Below are positions 49,310 through 58,653 of a stretch of 64,000 bases of DNA, one piece after another. The DNA comes from Bacteroidota bacterium (GTDB taxonomy: Bacteria > Bacteroidota > Bacteroidia > Bacteroidales > Dysgonomonadaceae), in NCBI GenBank assembly GCA_023424395.1, contig JAFADY010000017.1, positions 73,366 through 137,365 of the forward strand, in the 5' to 3' direction. The translations under genes were made by a program, and so were the position numbers. Each line of letters begins with the position of its first letter. Positions within the stretch are counted from its first letter, which is position 1. The notes beneath the pieces were generated by a model that was not told the DNA's origin, made no database searches, and saw only the letters and a list, made by a program, of their open reading frames with translations.

Positions 49310-50329
49310 TTAATTCGCTGATTGAAATTGCTCCAAAAACCGCACATCGTTCTCAGAAAACATACGCAAATCTTTTACCTGATATTTCAGGTTCGTTATG
49401 CGTTCAATTCCCATTCCCAAAGCATATCCCGAATAAACTTTGCTGTCTATTGCGCAGTTATCCAACACATTGGGATCTACCATTCCGCAACCGAGAATTT
49501 CCACCCAACCGGTATATTTGCAGAACGGACAACCTTTTCCGCCGCAAATATTGCACGAAATATCCATTTCGGCGCTTGGCTCGGTAAACGGGAAATAAGA
49601 CGGACGCAAACGGATTTTGGTATTTTCGCCGAACATTTCTTTAGCGAAATAAAGCAAAGCCTGTTTTAAATCGGCAAACGAAACGTTTTTATCTACATAC
49701 AACGCTTCCACCTGATGGAAAAAGCAGTGAGCACGATACGAAATGGCTTCGTTTCGGTACACGCGTCCCGGACAAATAATGCGAATGGGCGGCTGCGATT
49801 GTTCCATCACGCGCGTTTGCACGGATGAAGTATGTGTACGCAACACCACATCGGGATTACTTTGTATGAAAAACGTGTCCTGCATGTCGCGCGCCGGATG
49901 GTCTTCGGCAAAGTTGAGCGACGAAAACACGTGCCAATCATCTTCAATTTCGGGGCCATCGGCAATAGAAAAGCCCAATCGTTTAAAAATATCGCAAATC
50001 TCTTCTTTTACAATGGAAATGGGGTGGCGTGTTCCCAAAGGAATGGGGTATGCGGTGCGCGAAAGATCGATCTCGGCGTGAGCCGAACCGGAGGTTCGAA
50101 ATTGGTCTTTCAGCGCTTGAATTTTGTCTTGAGCGGTTTGTTTCAAAACGTTGAGTTTCATACCCACTTCGCGTTTTTGTTCTGCAGGAACGTTTCTGAA
50201 ATCGTCCATCAAAGCGGAGATAATACCCTTTTTACTCAAATATTTAATGCGTAGCGCGTCAGTTTCTTCGGGCGAAGAAACGGTTAATTGCTCAATTTCC
50301 GAAAGAAGAGCATTTATTTTTTCAATCAT
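49310..50329 (-). CDS. pheS: Phenylalanyl-tRNA synthetase alpha subunit
   Basis: Alpha subunit of the heterotetrameric PheRS that charges tRNA-Phe. The 339 residues have an N-terminal coiled coil, class II motif 1 (GTRHPISIVKEEIC), motif 2 (VYRNEAISYRAHCFFHQVEALY), zinc-like SCNICGGKGCPFCKYTGW, and motif 3 GMGIERITNL near the C-terminus. Length is normal. The beta subunit is not adjacent, which is common in Bacteroidota. A TAATTTTG box at 50373-50366 (minus) probably drives it. Divergent from tilS. Confidence 0.95.
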   Translation of the reverse strand: MIEKINALLSEIEQLTVSSPEETDALRIKYLSKKGIISALMDDFRNVPAEQKREVGMKLNVLKQTAQDKIQALKDQFRTSGSAHAEIDLSRTAYPIPLGTRHPISIVKEEICDIFKRLGFSIADGPEIEDDWHVFSSLNFAEDHPARDMQDTFFIQSNPDVVLRTHTSSVQTRVMEQSQPPIRIICPGRVYRNEAISYRAHCFFHQVEALYVDKNVSFADLKQALLYFAKEMFGENTKIRLRPSYFPFTEPSAEMDISCNICGGKGCPFCKYTGWVEILGCGMVDPNVLDNCAIDSKVYSGYALGMGIERITNLKYQVKDLRMFSENDVRFLEQFQSAN

Positions 50330-50479
50330 TGTATATTGTAAGTCTAAAAAATCCGTTCTTTAGCACAAAATTACACTTTTTCTTGCTATCTGCCACCCTT
50401 TTGTACGAAAGATTTGTATTGTTGAAGCCGATAATCCCGTCGAAATGTTTATTTTTGCGTATTAAACACACATACACAA

Positions 50480-51799
50480 ATGTTGCGGAAGGTAGAAAAA
50501 ATCATTGGCGAAAAACAATTATTGTCGCCCAACGCGAAAGTAATTGTCGGGTTGAGCGGCGGTATGGACTCCATGGCGTTGCTTGATGTGCTTACGCTTC
50601 TTGGCTACCGGTGCGTGGCGGCACATTGTAATTTTCATTTGCGTGGCGAAGAATCCAATCGCGATGCGGATTTTGTGAAAAAGTGGTGCAAAGAGACTGA
50701 TGTGGAGTTTATTTCCATTGATTTTGATACTCAGGGATTCGCTGCCGATAAAAAGATTTCCATTGAAATGGCGGCGCGCGAATTGCGGTATCGTTGGTTT
50801 GAAATAATGCGCGTACAATATGAAGCGGAAGCCATCGCTGTGGCGCATCACAAGGACGATTCGGTAGAAACGGTGCTGCTCAATTTAATCCGTGGAACGG
50901 GAATTGGCGGACTTTCGGGAATTGCACCCCGAAATGGGTGGGTGGTGCGTCCGTTGTTGTGCGTTTCCCGTCTCGAAATTGAGAATTATACGCGCGAACG
51001 GGATATTCCGCACGTATTGGACAGCACGAATAATGAAGATATTTATATTCGTAACTCGTTAAGGTTGAATATCATTCCTAAACTCGAAGAGTTGAATCCG
51101 TCGGTAAAAGAGGCGATTTTTCGCACGTCGAATCATGTTTCGGAAGCCGAAAAAGTGTATCGATCAGCCGTTGAAAAAGCTATAAGTAAAGTTTTTAGCG
51201 AAAATCGCATCAATATTGAAAAGTTAAAGCAAACGGCATCACCGCAATCGGTTTTGTTCGAAATTCTGTCGCCCGTCGGATTCAATCCGTCCGTTATCGA
51301 AGACATATACAACAGCCTTGATGCCACGCCCGGAAAAGTTTTTCACGCCCAAAAGCATAGGTTGATAAAAGACCGCGATTATCTTTTGTTGGATGTTTCT
51401 ACAATGAATGAAACCCAAAATAAAACGCATCAAATTAATAAAGTTCCACATCAGATTTCAAGTCCCATTGATATGAATATCAGCATACAATCTGATGATA
51501 TTTTAATTCGGAAAGACTTAAATAAATTGTATGCTGATGCCGATAAATTATTGTTTCCACTCACGTTGCGAAAGTGGCAGGCGGGCGATTGGTTTATTCC
51601 TTTCGGAATGAAAGGACGAAAAAAATTGAGCGATTATTTTACTGACCGAAAATTCAGTCTGAAAGACAAAGAAAATGTATGGATTTTGGCATCGGGAGAA
51701 GACATTGTGTGGATTGTGGGAGAACGGTCCGATAATCGGTTTCGGGTAACAGGCAAAACAAAAAATGTGTTTTTCGCTGAGTTTTTTCCCGAAAAATGA
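50480..51799 (+). CDS. tilS: tRNA(Ile)-lysidine synthetase
   Basis: Converts the wobble C of tRNA-Ile2 (CAU) to lysidine so that AUA is read as Ile. The 439 residues have the PP-loop GLSGGMDSMALL near residue 23, NFHLRGEESNRDADFV, HHKDDSVETVLLNLIRG, and IRNSLRLNIIPKLEELNP, then the C-terminal TilS domain (WQAGDWFIPFGMKGRKKLSDYFTD). Length is normal. A TATTTTTG box at 50450-50457 may be its -7 element. Essential. Divergent from pheS. Confidence 0.95.
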   Translation: MLRKVEKIIGEKQLLSPNAKVIVGLSGGMDSMALLDVLTLLGYRCVAAHCNFHLRGEESNRDADFVKKWCKETDVEFISIDFDTQGFAADKKISIEMAARELRYRWFEIMRVQYEAEAIAVAHHKDDSVETVLLNLIRGTGIGGLSGIAPRNGWVVRPLLCVSRLEIENYTRERDIPHVLDSTNNEDIYIRNSLRLNIIPKLEELNPSVKEAIFRTSNHVSEAEKVYRSAVEKAISKVFSENRINIEKLKQTASPQSVLFEILSPVGFNPSVIEDIYNSLDATPGKVFHAQKHRLIKDRDYLLLDVSTMNETQNKTHQINKVPHQISSPIDMNISIQSDDILIRKDLNKLYADADKLLFPLTLRKWQAGDWFIPFGMKGRKKLSDYFTDRKFSLKDKENVWILASGEDIVWIVGERSDNRFRVTGKTKNVFFAEFFPEK

Positions 51800-51920
51800 G
51801 GATTTTCAATATTTCTGAAAAATTTTGACTTTTTCACGCAACGTTTTTTCAATTTTTCCATCTTATTAAGAAAACACTAACACTCAGAAATTTGTTATAG
51901 AGATAAAGACAAGAGAAATA

Positions 51921-52058
51921 ATGAGAACAAGCATTGTTAAAGACATTTTAATGGTGGCGGCTTTCGCCGGTTTTGCCTACTTAGTATCACGTAATTACAA
52001 ACACAAGAAATTGCGTGACAGGGAAACACGCGAATTTATTCACTTCCAACTGTTTTAA
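51921..52058 (+). CDS. 45-residue single-pass membrane protein
   Basis: A short gene between tilS and serS: ATG at 51921, 45 codons, TAA at 52056-52058. It encodes a polar N-terminus (MRTSIVKD), one hydrophobic stretch (ILMVAAFAGFAYLVS) and a Lys/Arg-rich tail with RNYKHKKLRDRETREF. Its leader has AAGAGAAAT close before the ATG. I do not know a family. It would sit in the inner membrane with its basic tail in the cytoplasm. The region before it (51800-51920) has no gene and an AT-rich segment. Confidence 0.55.
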   Translation: MRTSIVKDILMVAAFAGFAYLVSRNYKHKKLRDRETREFIHFQLF

Positions 52059-52117
52059 GCAGTAGAAAATCACCAAATGATTTTTATGGTCAACTGTTTC
52101 GTTGACGGGATTTTTGT

Positions 52118-52125
52118 TACCTTTG
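52118..52125 (+). promoter_or_regulatory. -7 box of serS
   Basis: TACCTTTG, 37 bases before the ATG. The nearest TTG (52102-52104) is too close to be a normal -33 element. Confidence 0.5.
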
Positions 52126-52162
52126 CACTCTGAAATCCGAAAACAGTTGATATTACTTTTTT

Positions 52163-53434
52163 ATGCTTACACTTAAAGTACTGAACGAAAATACGGAAGA
52201 AATAATCCGTCGTTTAGCGAAGAAAAATTTCGACGCTACCGAAGTTGTTTCGCAGATCATTGAGTTAGACAACGTGAGAAAAAGCACGCAAACGTCGCTC
52301 GACGGCACGTTGGCCGAAATAAACGCGCTTTCTAAATCCGTCGGAATGCTGATGAAAGAAGGCAAGAAAGATGAAGCTACAAACGCCCGCGAAAAAGTGG
52401 GAGCGCTGAAAGACGCGTCGAAAGAACTCGATGAAACACTGAAAAGCGCCGAAGTCAAAATCCAACAATTATTGGTTACCATACCCAATATTCCGCACGA
52501 CTCCGTACCCGAAGGCCGCAGCGCCGAAGATAACATCATTGAACGGAGTGGGGGAGCTATGCCGAAATTGCCCGAAGCTGCGGTTCCGCATTGGGATTTG
52601 GCGAAAAAATACGATCTTATTGATTTTGAATTGGGCGTGAAAATTACCGGCGCCGGATTTCCCGTATATAAAGGAAAAGGCGCGCGTTTGCAGCGTTCAC
52701 TCATTAATTTCTTTTTGGATTGCGCGCGCGATGCCGGTTTCTTGGAAATTCAGCCACCATACGTGGTGAATGCCGATTCGGGTTTCGGAACGGGACAGTT
52801 GCCGGATAAAGAAGGACAAATGTATCATTCTCAGTTAGATGACCTGTATTTAATCCCCACCGCCGAAGTACCCGTAACCAACATTTACCGCGATGTTATT
52901 TTGGAAGAAAAAGACTTTCCCGTAAAAAACACGGCTTATTCCGCCTGTTTCCGCCGTGAAGCGGGTTCCTACGGAAAAGATGTGCGTGGGTTGAATCGTT
53001 TGCACCAATTTGATAAAGTGGAAATTGTATGTATCGAAAAACCCGAAAACTCCTACGAACGTTTAGACGAAATGGTTAGTTACGTGCAAACGTTGGTGGA
53101 AAAATTGGAATTGCCGTGGCGCATTCTTCGTCTTTGTGGGGGCGATATGAGCTTCACGTCTGCGCTCACGTTCGATTTCGAAGTGTTTTCTGCTGCGCAG
53201 GAACGTTGGTTGGAGGTGAGTTCGGTTTCCAACTTCGAAAGTTATCAGGCAAACCGTTTGAAATGCCGTTATCGTGACGAAAACCGCAAAACGCAACTGT
53301 GTCATACGCTCAATGGCAGCGCGCTCGCCCTGCCTCGTATCATGGCCGCATTGCTCGAAAATAACCAAACTCCCGACGGAATCCGCATTCCCGAAGTTTT
53401 GGTGCCGTATTGCGGATTTGATGTAATTGATTGA
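52163..53434 (+). CDS. serS: Seryl-tRNA synthetase
   Basis: Charges tRNA-Ser with serine. The 423 residues have an N-terminal coiled-coil arm that contacts the tRNA (about 30-105), class II motif 1 (LINFFLDCARDAGFLEIQPPYVVN), motif 2 (SACFRREAGSYGKDVRGLNRLHQFDKVE) and motif 3 (NGSALALPRIMAALLENNQ), in the usual order. Length is normal. It has its own promoter and a strong terminator. Together with pheS and tilS it forms a tRNA-function cluster, although transcribed independently. Confidence 0.96.
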   Translation: MLTLKVLNENTEEIIRRLAKKNFDATEVVSQIIELDNVRKSTQTSLDGTLAEINALSKSVGMLMKEGKKDEATNAREKVGALKDASKELDETLKSAEVKIQQLLVTIPNIPHDSVPEGRSAEDNIIERSGGAMPKLPEAAVPHWDLAKKYDLIDFELGVKITGAGFPVYKGKGARLQRSLINFFLDCARDAGFLEIQPPYVVNADSGFGTGQLPDKEGQMYHSQLDDLYLIPTAEVPVTNIYRDVILEEKDFPVKNTAYSACFRREAGSYGKDVRGLNRLHQFDKVEIVCIEKPENSYERLDEMVSYVQTLVEKLELPWRILRLCGGDMSFTSALTFDFEVFSAAQERWLEVSSVSNFESYQANRLKCRYRDENRKTQLCHTLNGSALALPRIMAALLENNQTPDGIRIPEVLVPYCGFDVID

Positions 53435-53471
53435 AACTAACGTATTTTTTTTGTAAAACTCATACGAAACT

Positions 53472-53505
53472 ATCTCAAAATCATTTTGAGACACCTCTTC
53501 TTTTT
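53472..53505. terminator. Bidirectional terminator
   Basis: TCTCAAAAT pairs with ATTTTGAGA around a very small loop, followed by CTCTTCTTTTTT; it lies between serS (+) and the cDPG-synthase-like gene (-). Confidence 0.6.
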
Positions 53506-53507
53506 TG

Positions 53508-54848
53508 TTATGCGAGTTTGTATTTTTTTACAAAATCATCCAATATTTCCTTAAGTGTCGGTGTCCCGATCTCTTGTAGGTCGTAATGAACGCGTACGGT
53601 CGGTTTTTTAATGTCTATCAGCCTGTTCAGATCAATAGGAGTGCCTATCACCACCGTATCGCAATCAGCATTGTTGATGGTTGTTTCTAAATCTTTTAGC
53701 TGCTGATCGCTGTATCCCATCGCGGGAAGTATCGTTCCGATGTTCGGATAAATTTCGAACGTGTTAGCCAATTCACCAACGATGTAAGATCGAGGATCGA
53801 CTTCTTCCTTACAGCCGTATTTTTGCGCTGCCACGGTTCCTGCGCCAATTTTCATTTCTCCGTGTGTGAGTGTTGGCCCATCTTCAACGATCAAACAACG
53901 TTTGCCGCGAATCAATTCGGGTTTGTCCACTTCTACCGGGCTTGCCCCATCGACGACTATAGCTTTGGGATTCGCTTTAGCGATATTTTCGCGAACAGTC
54001 TTTATTCCTTCAGCTGATGCTGTGTCTATTTTATTGATGACAACAACATCGGCAAGCCTTAAATTTACCTCTCCCGGGTAGTAGTTCACTTCGGCGCCGG
54101 CGCGGTGCGGATCGGCAACCGTGATGGTCATATCGGGTTTGTAGAAAGAAAAATCGTTATTTCCACCGTCCCAAACTACAACGTCGCAACCGGCCGGATC
54201 TTTTTCGGCTTCGCGAAGGATCTTTTCATAATCGACACCGGCATAAATTACGTTTCCGCGAACCACGTGCGGTTCGTATTCCTCCATTTCCTCGATGGTG
54301 CATTTGTGTTTTTTCAGGTCTTCAACCGTTGCGAAACGTTGAACCGCCTGAGCGTTCAAGTCGCCGTAAGGCATCGGATGGCGCACGGCTATAACTTTCA
54401 GCCCGCGCTTCATGAGGTCTTCAATAACTGCTCTCGATGTTTGCGATTTTCCGCATCCAGTGCGTGTGGCCACTACGGCGATTACAGGTTTTGTACTCTC
54501 GATCATGGTTTCGCCCGGGCCTAAAAGAATAAAATTTGCTCCGGCGGCATTCACTATTGAACTTAAGTTCATTAAATGCGTATAGTTAACATCGCTGTAT
54601 GAGAAAAAGCAATCTTTTACTTCTTTTTCTTTGATGAGTTTTGGCAGTTCAGACTCCAAATAAATAGGAATTCCTTTGGGATACAACTCTTTACCTGCCA
54701 ATTCCGCCGGATAAGCCCTGTCATCGATGTAAGGGATTTGTGCTGCGGTGAAAGCAACAACGTTGTAATCTTCATTTTCTCTGAAAAAAGTGTTGAAATT
54801 GTGGAAATCTCTTCCCGCTGCTCCAATAATAATGGCGTTTCTTTTCAT
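53508..54848 (-). CDS. cDPG synthase-like P-loop GTPase
   Basis: A 446-residue protein of the family annotated as cyclic 2,3-diphosphoglycerate synthase after a methanogen enzyme. N-terminal Rossmann-like part (KRNAIIIGAAGRDFHNFN, about 1-120), then a P-loop domain with TRTGCGKSQTSR near residue 130, WDGGNND, and NKID (about 285), a GTPase G4-type motif. In mesophilic bacteria cDPG is not a known metabolite and the true substrate is open. It is divergent from arginine deiminase with only 235 bases between them, so shared regulation is possible. A TAACTTTG box lies at 54896-54889 (minus). Confidence 0.8.
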   Translation of the reverse strand: MKRNAIIIGAAGRDFHNFNTFFRENEDYNVVAFTAAQIPYIDDRAYPAELAGKELYPKGIPIYLESELPKLIKEKEVKDCFFSYSDVNYTHLMNLSSIVNAAGANFILLGPGETMIESTKPVIAVVATRTGCGKSQTSRAVIEDLMKRGLKVIAVRHPMPYGDLNAQAVQRFATVEDLKKHKCTIEEMEEYEPHVVRGNVIYAGVDYEKILREAEKDPAGCDVVVWDGGNNDFSFYKPDMTITVADPHRAGAEVNYYPGEVNLRLADVVVINKIDTASAEGIKTVRENIAKANPKAIVVDGASPVEVDKPELIRGKRCLIVEDGPTLTHGEMKIGAGTVAAQKYGCKEEVDPRSYIVGELANTFEIYPNIGTILPAMGYSDQQLKDLETTINNADCDTVVIGTPIDLNRLIDIKKPTVRVHYDLQEIGTPTLKEILDDFVKKYKLA

Positions 54849-55056
54849 AATGGATAGTTTTAAAGATTATAAAAGGTATTATTGTTGGCAAAGTTAAATA
54901 ATTTTGATCGGTAATTAAATCATTTTGGTTAATTTTTTATGATATATTCTGAATGATTATGTCCTATTTAAGCAATATGTAAATTATTTTTGGCAATATG
55001 AAACACGAAATCTAATCGATAAACAATTTCAATTTCATTAAACCGAGAGTTTTAGT

Positions 55057-55064
55057 TACTTTTG
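55057..55064 (+). promoter_or_regulatory. -7 box of the arginine deiminase gene
   Basis: TACTTTTG, 19 bases before the ATG; no clear -33 TTG. It faces a TAACTTTG box for the divergent GTPase gene (54889-54896), 160 bases away. Confidence 0.5.
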
Positions 55065-55083
55065 TCCCAAATTTTAAAGGAAT

Positions 55084-56337
55084 ATGAATAATAAAATAGC
55101 CCTCAATGTTCAATCGGAAACCGGAAAATTAGAAGCCGTATTAATGCATTATCCGGGAGCCGAAGTGGAAAACATGACTCCTCGCAACGCGCAACGCGCC
55201 TTATACAGTGATATATTGAATCTATCCATTGCTCAAAGAGAGTATGACCAAATTTATGGAGTTCTCAACAAATTGTCCAACGTATATAAGGTATCGGATT
55301 TACTGGCGCGAGTTTTATCTGATGAAAATCGTAAAAAAGAGCTTGTTGTTGAGATATGCCGAAAAGAGCAAGCCGAGAATTATATTGATTATTTATTGAG
55401 CCTTTCGGCCAACGACTTGGCTCGAATACTGATTGAGGGGCTTCCCATCCATATGAACACATTAACGAATTTTCTGAACGAGGAGTATTACGCGCTCAAA
55501 CCGTTGTACAACTTTTACTTCACCAGAGATTCATCGGTAATCATCGGAAACAACTCGGTTGTTTGCAAAATGGCCAATAATGTAAGGTTGCGCGAATCAA
55601 TCATAATGAATGCTATTTATAGGAGCAATCTGTTTTTCGACACGAATTTGATCAATTTTTCCGATTTATCGAATAACGATCCCAAAGTAATTATAGAAGG
55701 CGGCGATGTTTTGGTGGTGCGCGAAGATATTTTGCTTATCGGCAACGGAGTGAGAACAAGCTCACAAGGTATTGATTTGTTGGTGAAAAGATGTTGCGCG
55801 GGAAGCAAAGAAAAGAAGCATGTTATTGTACAACAATTGCCGGATTCTCCGGAATCATTTATCCACTTAGACATGGTGTTTACGATGCTTTCCCCCGACA
55901 AAGCGATGGTTTATAAACCTTTGATTATGGATAACTCTCCTTTCCAAACAATACACATGGAAATTGAAAATGGGAAGGTTACCAAAATAAATTCTGTGAG
56001 TAATATACTCAGTATTTTGCGTAAATTAGGCATGGATATCTATCCGATATTTTGCGGCGGCAAAGCCGACGAATGGGATCAGGAAAGGGAACAGTGGCAC
56101 AGCGGCGCCAATTTTTTTGCTCTCGCACCCGCCAAAGTACTTTCTTACGCCCGTAACGTATATACACTGGATGAATTAAATAAAAACGGTTTCGAGATTG
56201 TTACCGCGTGGGACGTTGTAAACGGAAATTTCGATATGGAGAAAGCCGGAAATTGTGTGATAACAATAGACGGATCGGAACTTCCCCGAGGCGGAGGAGG
56301 CCCGCGATGCATGACAATGCCTTTGAGAAGGTCTTAG
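55084..56337 (+). CDS. arcA: Arginine deiminase
   Basis: Hydrolyses arginine to citrulline and ammonia. The 417 residues have the family catalytic elements: FTRDSS near residue 150, EGGDVLVV near 204, HLDMVFTML near 260, and PRGGGGPRCMTMPLRR at the C-terminus with the nucleophilic Cys. A helical insert (about 85-125) typical of ADIs is present. Length is normal. No ornithine carbamoyltransferase, carbamate kinase or arginine/ornithine antiporter is seen nearby, so an ordinary ADI operon is not present; carAB follows 1.2 kb later on the same strand. Confidence 0.93.
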   Translation: MNNKIALNVQSETGKLEAVLMHYPGAEVENMTPRNAQRALYSDILNLSIAQREYDQIYGVLNKLSNVYKVSDLLARVLSDENRKKELVVEICRKEQAENYIDYLLSLSANDLARILIEGLPIHMNTLTNFLNEEYYALKPLYNFYFTRDSSVIIGNNSVVCKMANNVRLRESIIMNAIYRSNLFFDTNLINFSDLSNNDPKVIIEGGDVLVVREDILLIGNGVRTSSQGIDLLVKRCCAGSKEKKHVIVQQLPDSPESFIHLDMVFTMLSPDKAMVYKPLIMDNSPFQTIHMEIENGKVTKINSVSNILSILRKLGMDIYPIFCGGKADEWDQEREQWHSGANFFALAPAKVLSYARNVYTLDELNKNGFEIVTAWDVVNGNFDMEKAGNCVITIDGSELPRGGGGPRCMTMPLRRS

Positions 56338-56341
56338 TAAA

Positions 56342-57316
56342 TTATCGGATCCACCGCGGATCGTGAACTTTAACCCTTTCACTTTCATCGTAAAAAAGGC
56401 TTTCTTTGGTAGGAATTAAAATGGTGTAGGTTTTTCCGCTTCTGTTAAGCAATTTAGTATCGCGCAACCAAGAATTGAAGTCTTTTAATTGTGCGTAAGA
56501 AATTCCGTGCTGTTTTGCAAAGTCGGTCAGATTGTTTATCGAAGAAGAAACGCGTACTTCCTTAAATTCCACCGGCTTGTAAAGATGTTGAGGCTGTATA
56601 TGGAACCCGTATGCTTTTGGATTTTCGAAAATTAATTTGATAGCCAGCATTCTGAAATAATACCGGCTTGTTTCTTCAACAAGCCACAGATCGAGTGCAT
56701 CGTTCACTCGCTGATTTCGGAGTTCTGATGTAATTCTTCCCATACCGCCATTATAGGATAAAGCCGCCGCGCTCCATGACCCGTATTGATTTCGTGCACT
56801 TTTCAGATATTTGGCGGCAGCCACGGTAGATTTTTCTATGTGATAGCGTTCATCCACTTCGGATGTTATTTCCAATCCGTAGCCTTTTCCGGTTGAGGAA
56901 ATAAATTGCCATAATCCGGCGGCATTTGCCGGCGATACCGCCCTCGGATGTAGGCTGCTCTCTATTACGGCCAAGTATTTTATATCGTCGGGCAGCCCTT
57001 GTTGTTTCAGAATAGGTTCGATGATGGGAAATATTCGGTTTGCTCTTTTAAAGAGCAGCAACGTAGTTGAATGAAAATAGGTGAAACTGTTCAGTTCCCT
57101 GTCCATTCTTTCATGAAGATCGTATCTGTCGAAGACGATTTTTTCTCCGGCAAAAACCATTTCATCAGGAACGTTCACGGAAATTGTTTTTGATAGCGGA
57201 TATGAATCATTGGATTGATCGTTTACGTGATTGCTTGAAGTGAGCATAACGGTTATCATGCCCCCGATCATTAAAAGAAGGAAAACAGTAGAGAAAACGG
57301 CGTTTTTTTTCATCAA
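56342..57316 (-). CDS. Lytic transglycosylase, MltD-like
   Basis: Cleaves peptidoglycan glycan strands to form anhydromuropeptides. The 324 residues have an N-terminal membrane anchor (about 8-26), an SLT domain (about 100-230) with the catalytic Glu in LAVIESSLHPRAVS near residue 115, AAGLWQFISSTGKGYGL, and ALSYNGGMGRI, followed by a C-terminal region of LysM type (SSINNLTDFAKQHGISYAQLKDFN) that usually binds peptidoglycan. A TATATTTG box lies at 57350-57343 (minus). Divergent from carA. It ends four bases after the convergent arginine deiminase stop. Confidence 0.9.
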   Translation of the reverse strand: MMKKNAVFSTVFLLLMIGGMITVMLTSSNHVNDQSNDSYPLSKTISVNVPDEMVFAGEKIVFDRYDLHERMDRELNSFTYFHSTTLLLFKRANRIFPIIEPILKQQGLPDDIKYLAVIESSLHPRAVSPANAAGLWQFISSTGKGYGLEITSEVDERYHIEKSTVAAAKYLKSARNQYGSWSAAALSYNGGMGRITSELRNQRVNDALDLWLVEETSRYYFRMLAIKLIFENPKAYGFHIQPQHLYKPVEFKEVRVSSSINNLTDFAKQHGISYAQLKDFNSWLRDTKLLNRSGKTYTILIPTKESLFYDESERVKVHDPRWIR

Positions 57317-57494
57317 GTTTCGCGTTAGAGAGTTTAGAGATTCAAATATACAATTCTTTATCTAAATTTCTTTTACTTCTTGTCGGTTTTATTTTTTTTA
57401 TGAAAAAGTATATGAAAAATTAGAAATTTTCGATATTATTTTGATGACGCTCCTACTTTTTAAAACATGATTTTCAAACAACGGGAATTTTGTT

Positions 57495-57502
57495 TAACTT
57501 TG
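57495..57502 (+). promoter_or_regulatory. -7 box of carA
   Basis: TAACTTTG, 45 bases before the carA ATG; no -33 TTG at a fitting distance. The leader is AT-rich and shows no obvious attenuator. Confidence 0.5.
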
Positions 57503-57547
57503 TATCCCGAATAAAAACTATCAACGTAAACATAACAGAATACGCAC

Positions 57548-58618
57548 ATGTATAAACAAAAGCGGGTGCGATTGATCCTTGAAAACGGGCAAGTTTTTCA
57601 TGGAAAATCGTTTGGCGCCGAAAAGGCAACCTCGGGAGAAGTGGTTTTCAATACTTCAATGGTTGGGTATCCCGAAAGTTTGACAGACCCATCATACGAA
57701 GGCCAAATTCTTACTTTAACTTATCCAATAATCGGAAATTACGGAGTACCGGCAAACAGTCATACAAACGGCATTTCCGATTTTTTTGAATCTGAACACA
57801 TTCACGTTCGCGCACTTATCGTGCAGGATTATTCCGAAGAATTTTCGCACTGGAACGCCCAAAAAAGTTTGGGAGATTGGTTGAAGGAAGAAAATATACC
57901 CGGGATTTATGATATTGATACGCGGATGCTTACCAAAATACTTCGTGAAAAAGGCTCTATGCTGGGAAAAATTGTTTACGAAAACGACAACGAAGTAGAT
58001 TATTATGATCCTGAAAGCGAGAACCAAGTCGCTAAAGTTTCCTGCAATAAAGTTTTAGAATATAAGCATGGAGAAAAAAAAGTAGTTTTAATAGATTGTG
58101 GCGTAAAACACAATATTATACGTCATTTATTATCGAAAAAAATCCATCTGATACAGGTACCGTGGGATTACGATTTTCACACCCTTGATTATGACGGGCT
58201 TTTCATTTCAAACGGCCCCGGCAATCCCGATTACTGTGGTATCACGGTGGAAAATATTAGAAAAGCGTTGTCTAACAATAAACCGATATTTGGAATTTGC
58301 ATGGGCAATCAATTACTCTCAAAGGCTGCCGGAGCCAATACATATAAATTGAAATACGGACACCGAAGTTCTAATCAGCCGGTGCAAATGGTGGGTACAA
58401 ATACTTGTTTTGTTACATCGCAAAATCATGGATACGCCGTTGATGAAAAACTTCTCAATAAAGATTGGGAGCCATATTTCAAAAATATGAACGATGGTAC
58501 CAACGAAGGAATAAAACACAAAACAAAGCCGTTTTTCTCAGTGCAATTTCATCCTGAGGCTGCCAGTGGGCCAACGGATACGGAATTCTTTTTCGATGAT
58601 TTTGTAAAGATGCTATAA
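57548..58618 (+). CDS. carA: Carbamoyl-phosphate synthase small subunit
   Basis: Glutaminase subunit of carbamoyl-phosphate synthase, giving ammonia to CarB for pyrimidine and arginine synthesis. The 356 residues have the N-terminal CPSase_sm domain (VRLILENGQVFHGKSFG, about 1-140, and GIYDIDTRMLTKILREKG), then the class I glutamine amidotransferase domain with GNPDYCG, GICMGNQLL (nucleophile Cys near residue 252) and QFHPEAASGP (His, Glu). Length normal. carB follows 36 bases later in the same operon. Confidence 0.95.
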   Translation: MYKQKRVRLILENGQVFHGKSFGAEKATSGEVVFNTSMVGYPESLTDPSYEGQILTLTYPIIGNYGVPANSHTNGISDFFESEHIHVRALIVQDYSEEFSHWNAQKSLGDWLKEENIPGIYDIDTRMLTKILREKGSMLGKIVYENDNEVDYYDPESENQVAKVSCNKVLEYKHGEKKVVLIDCGVKHNIIRHLLSKKIHLIQVPWDYDFHTLDYDGLFISNGPGNPDYCGITVENIRKALSNNKPIFGICMGNQLLSKAAGANTYKLKYGHRSSNQPVQMVGTNTCFVTSQNHGYAVDEKLLNKDWEPYFKNMNDGTNEGIKHKTKPFFSVQFHPEAASGPTDTEFFFDDFVKML

Positions 58619-58653
58619 ACTATCCATCAATCTTTTTTAAAGAATAAATTAGA

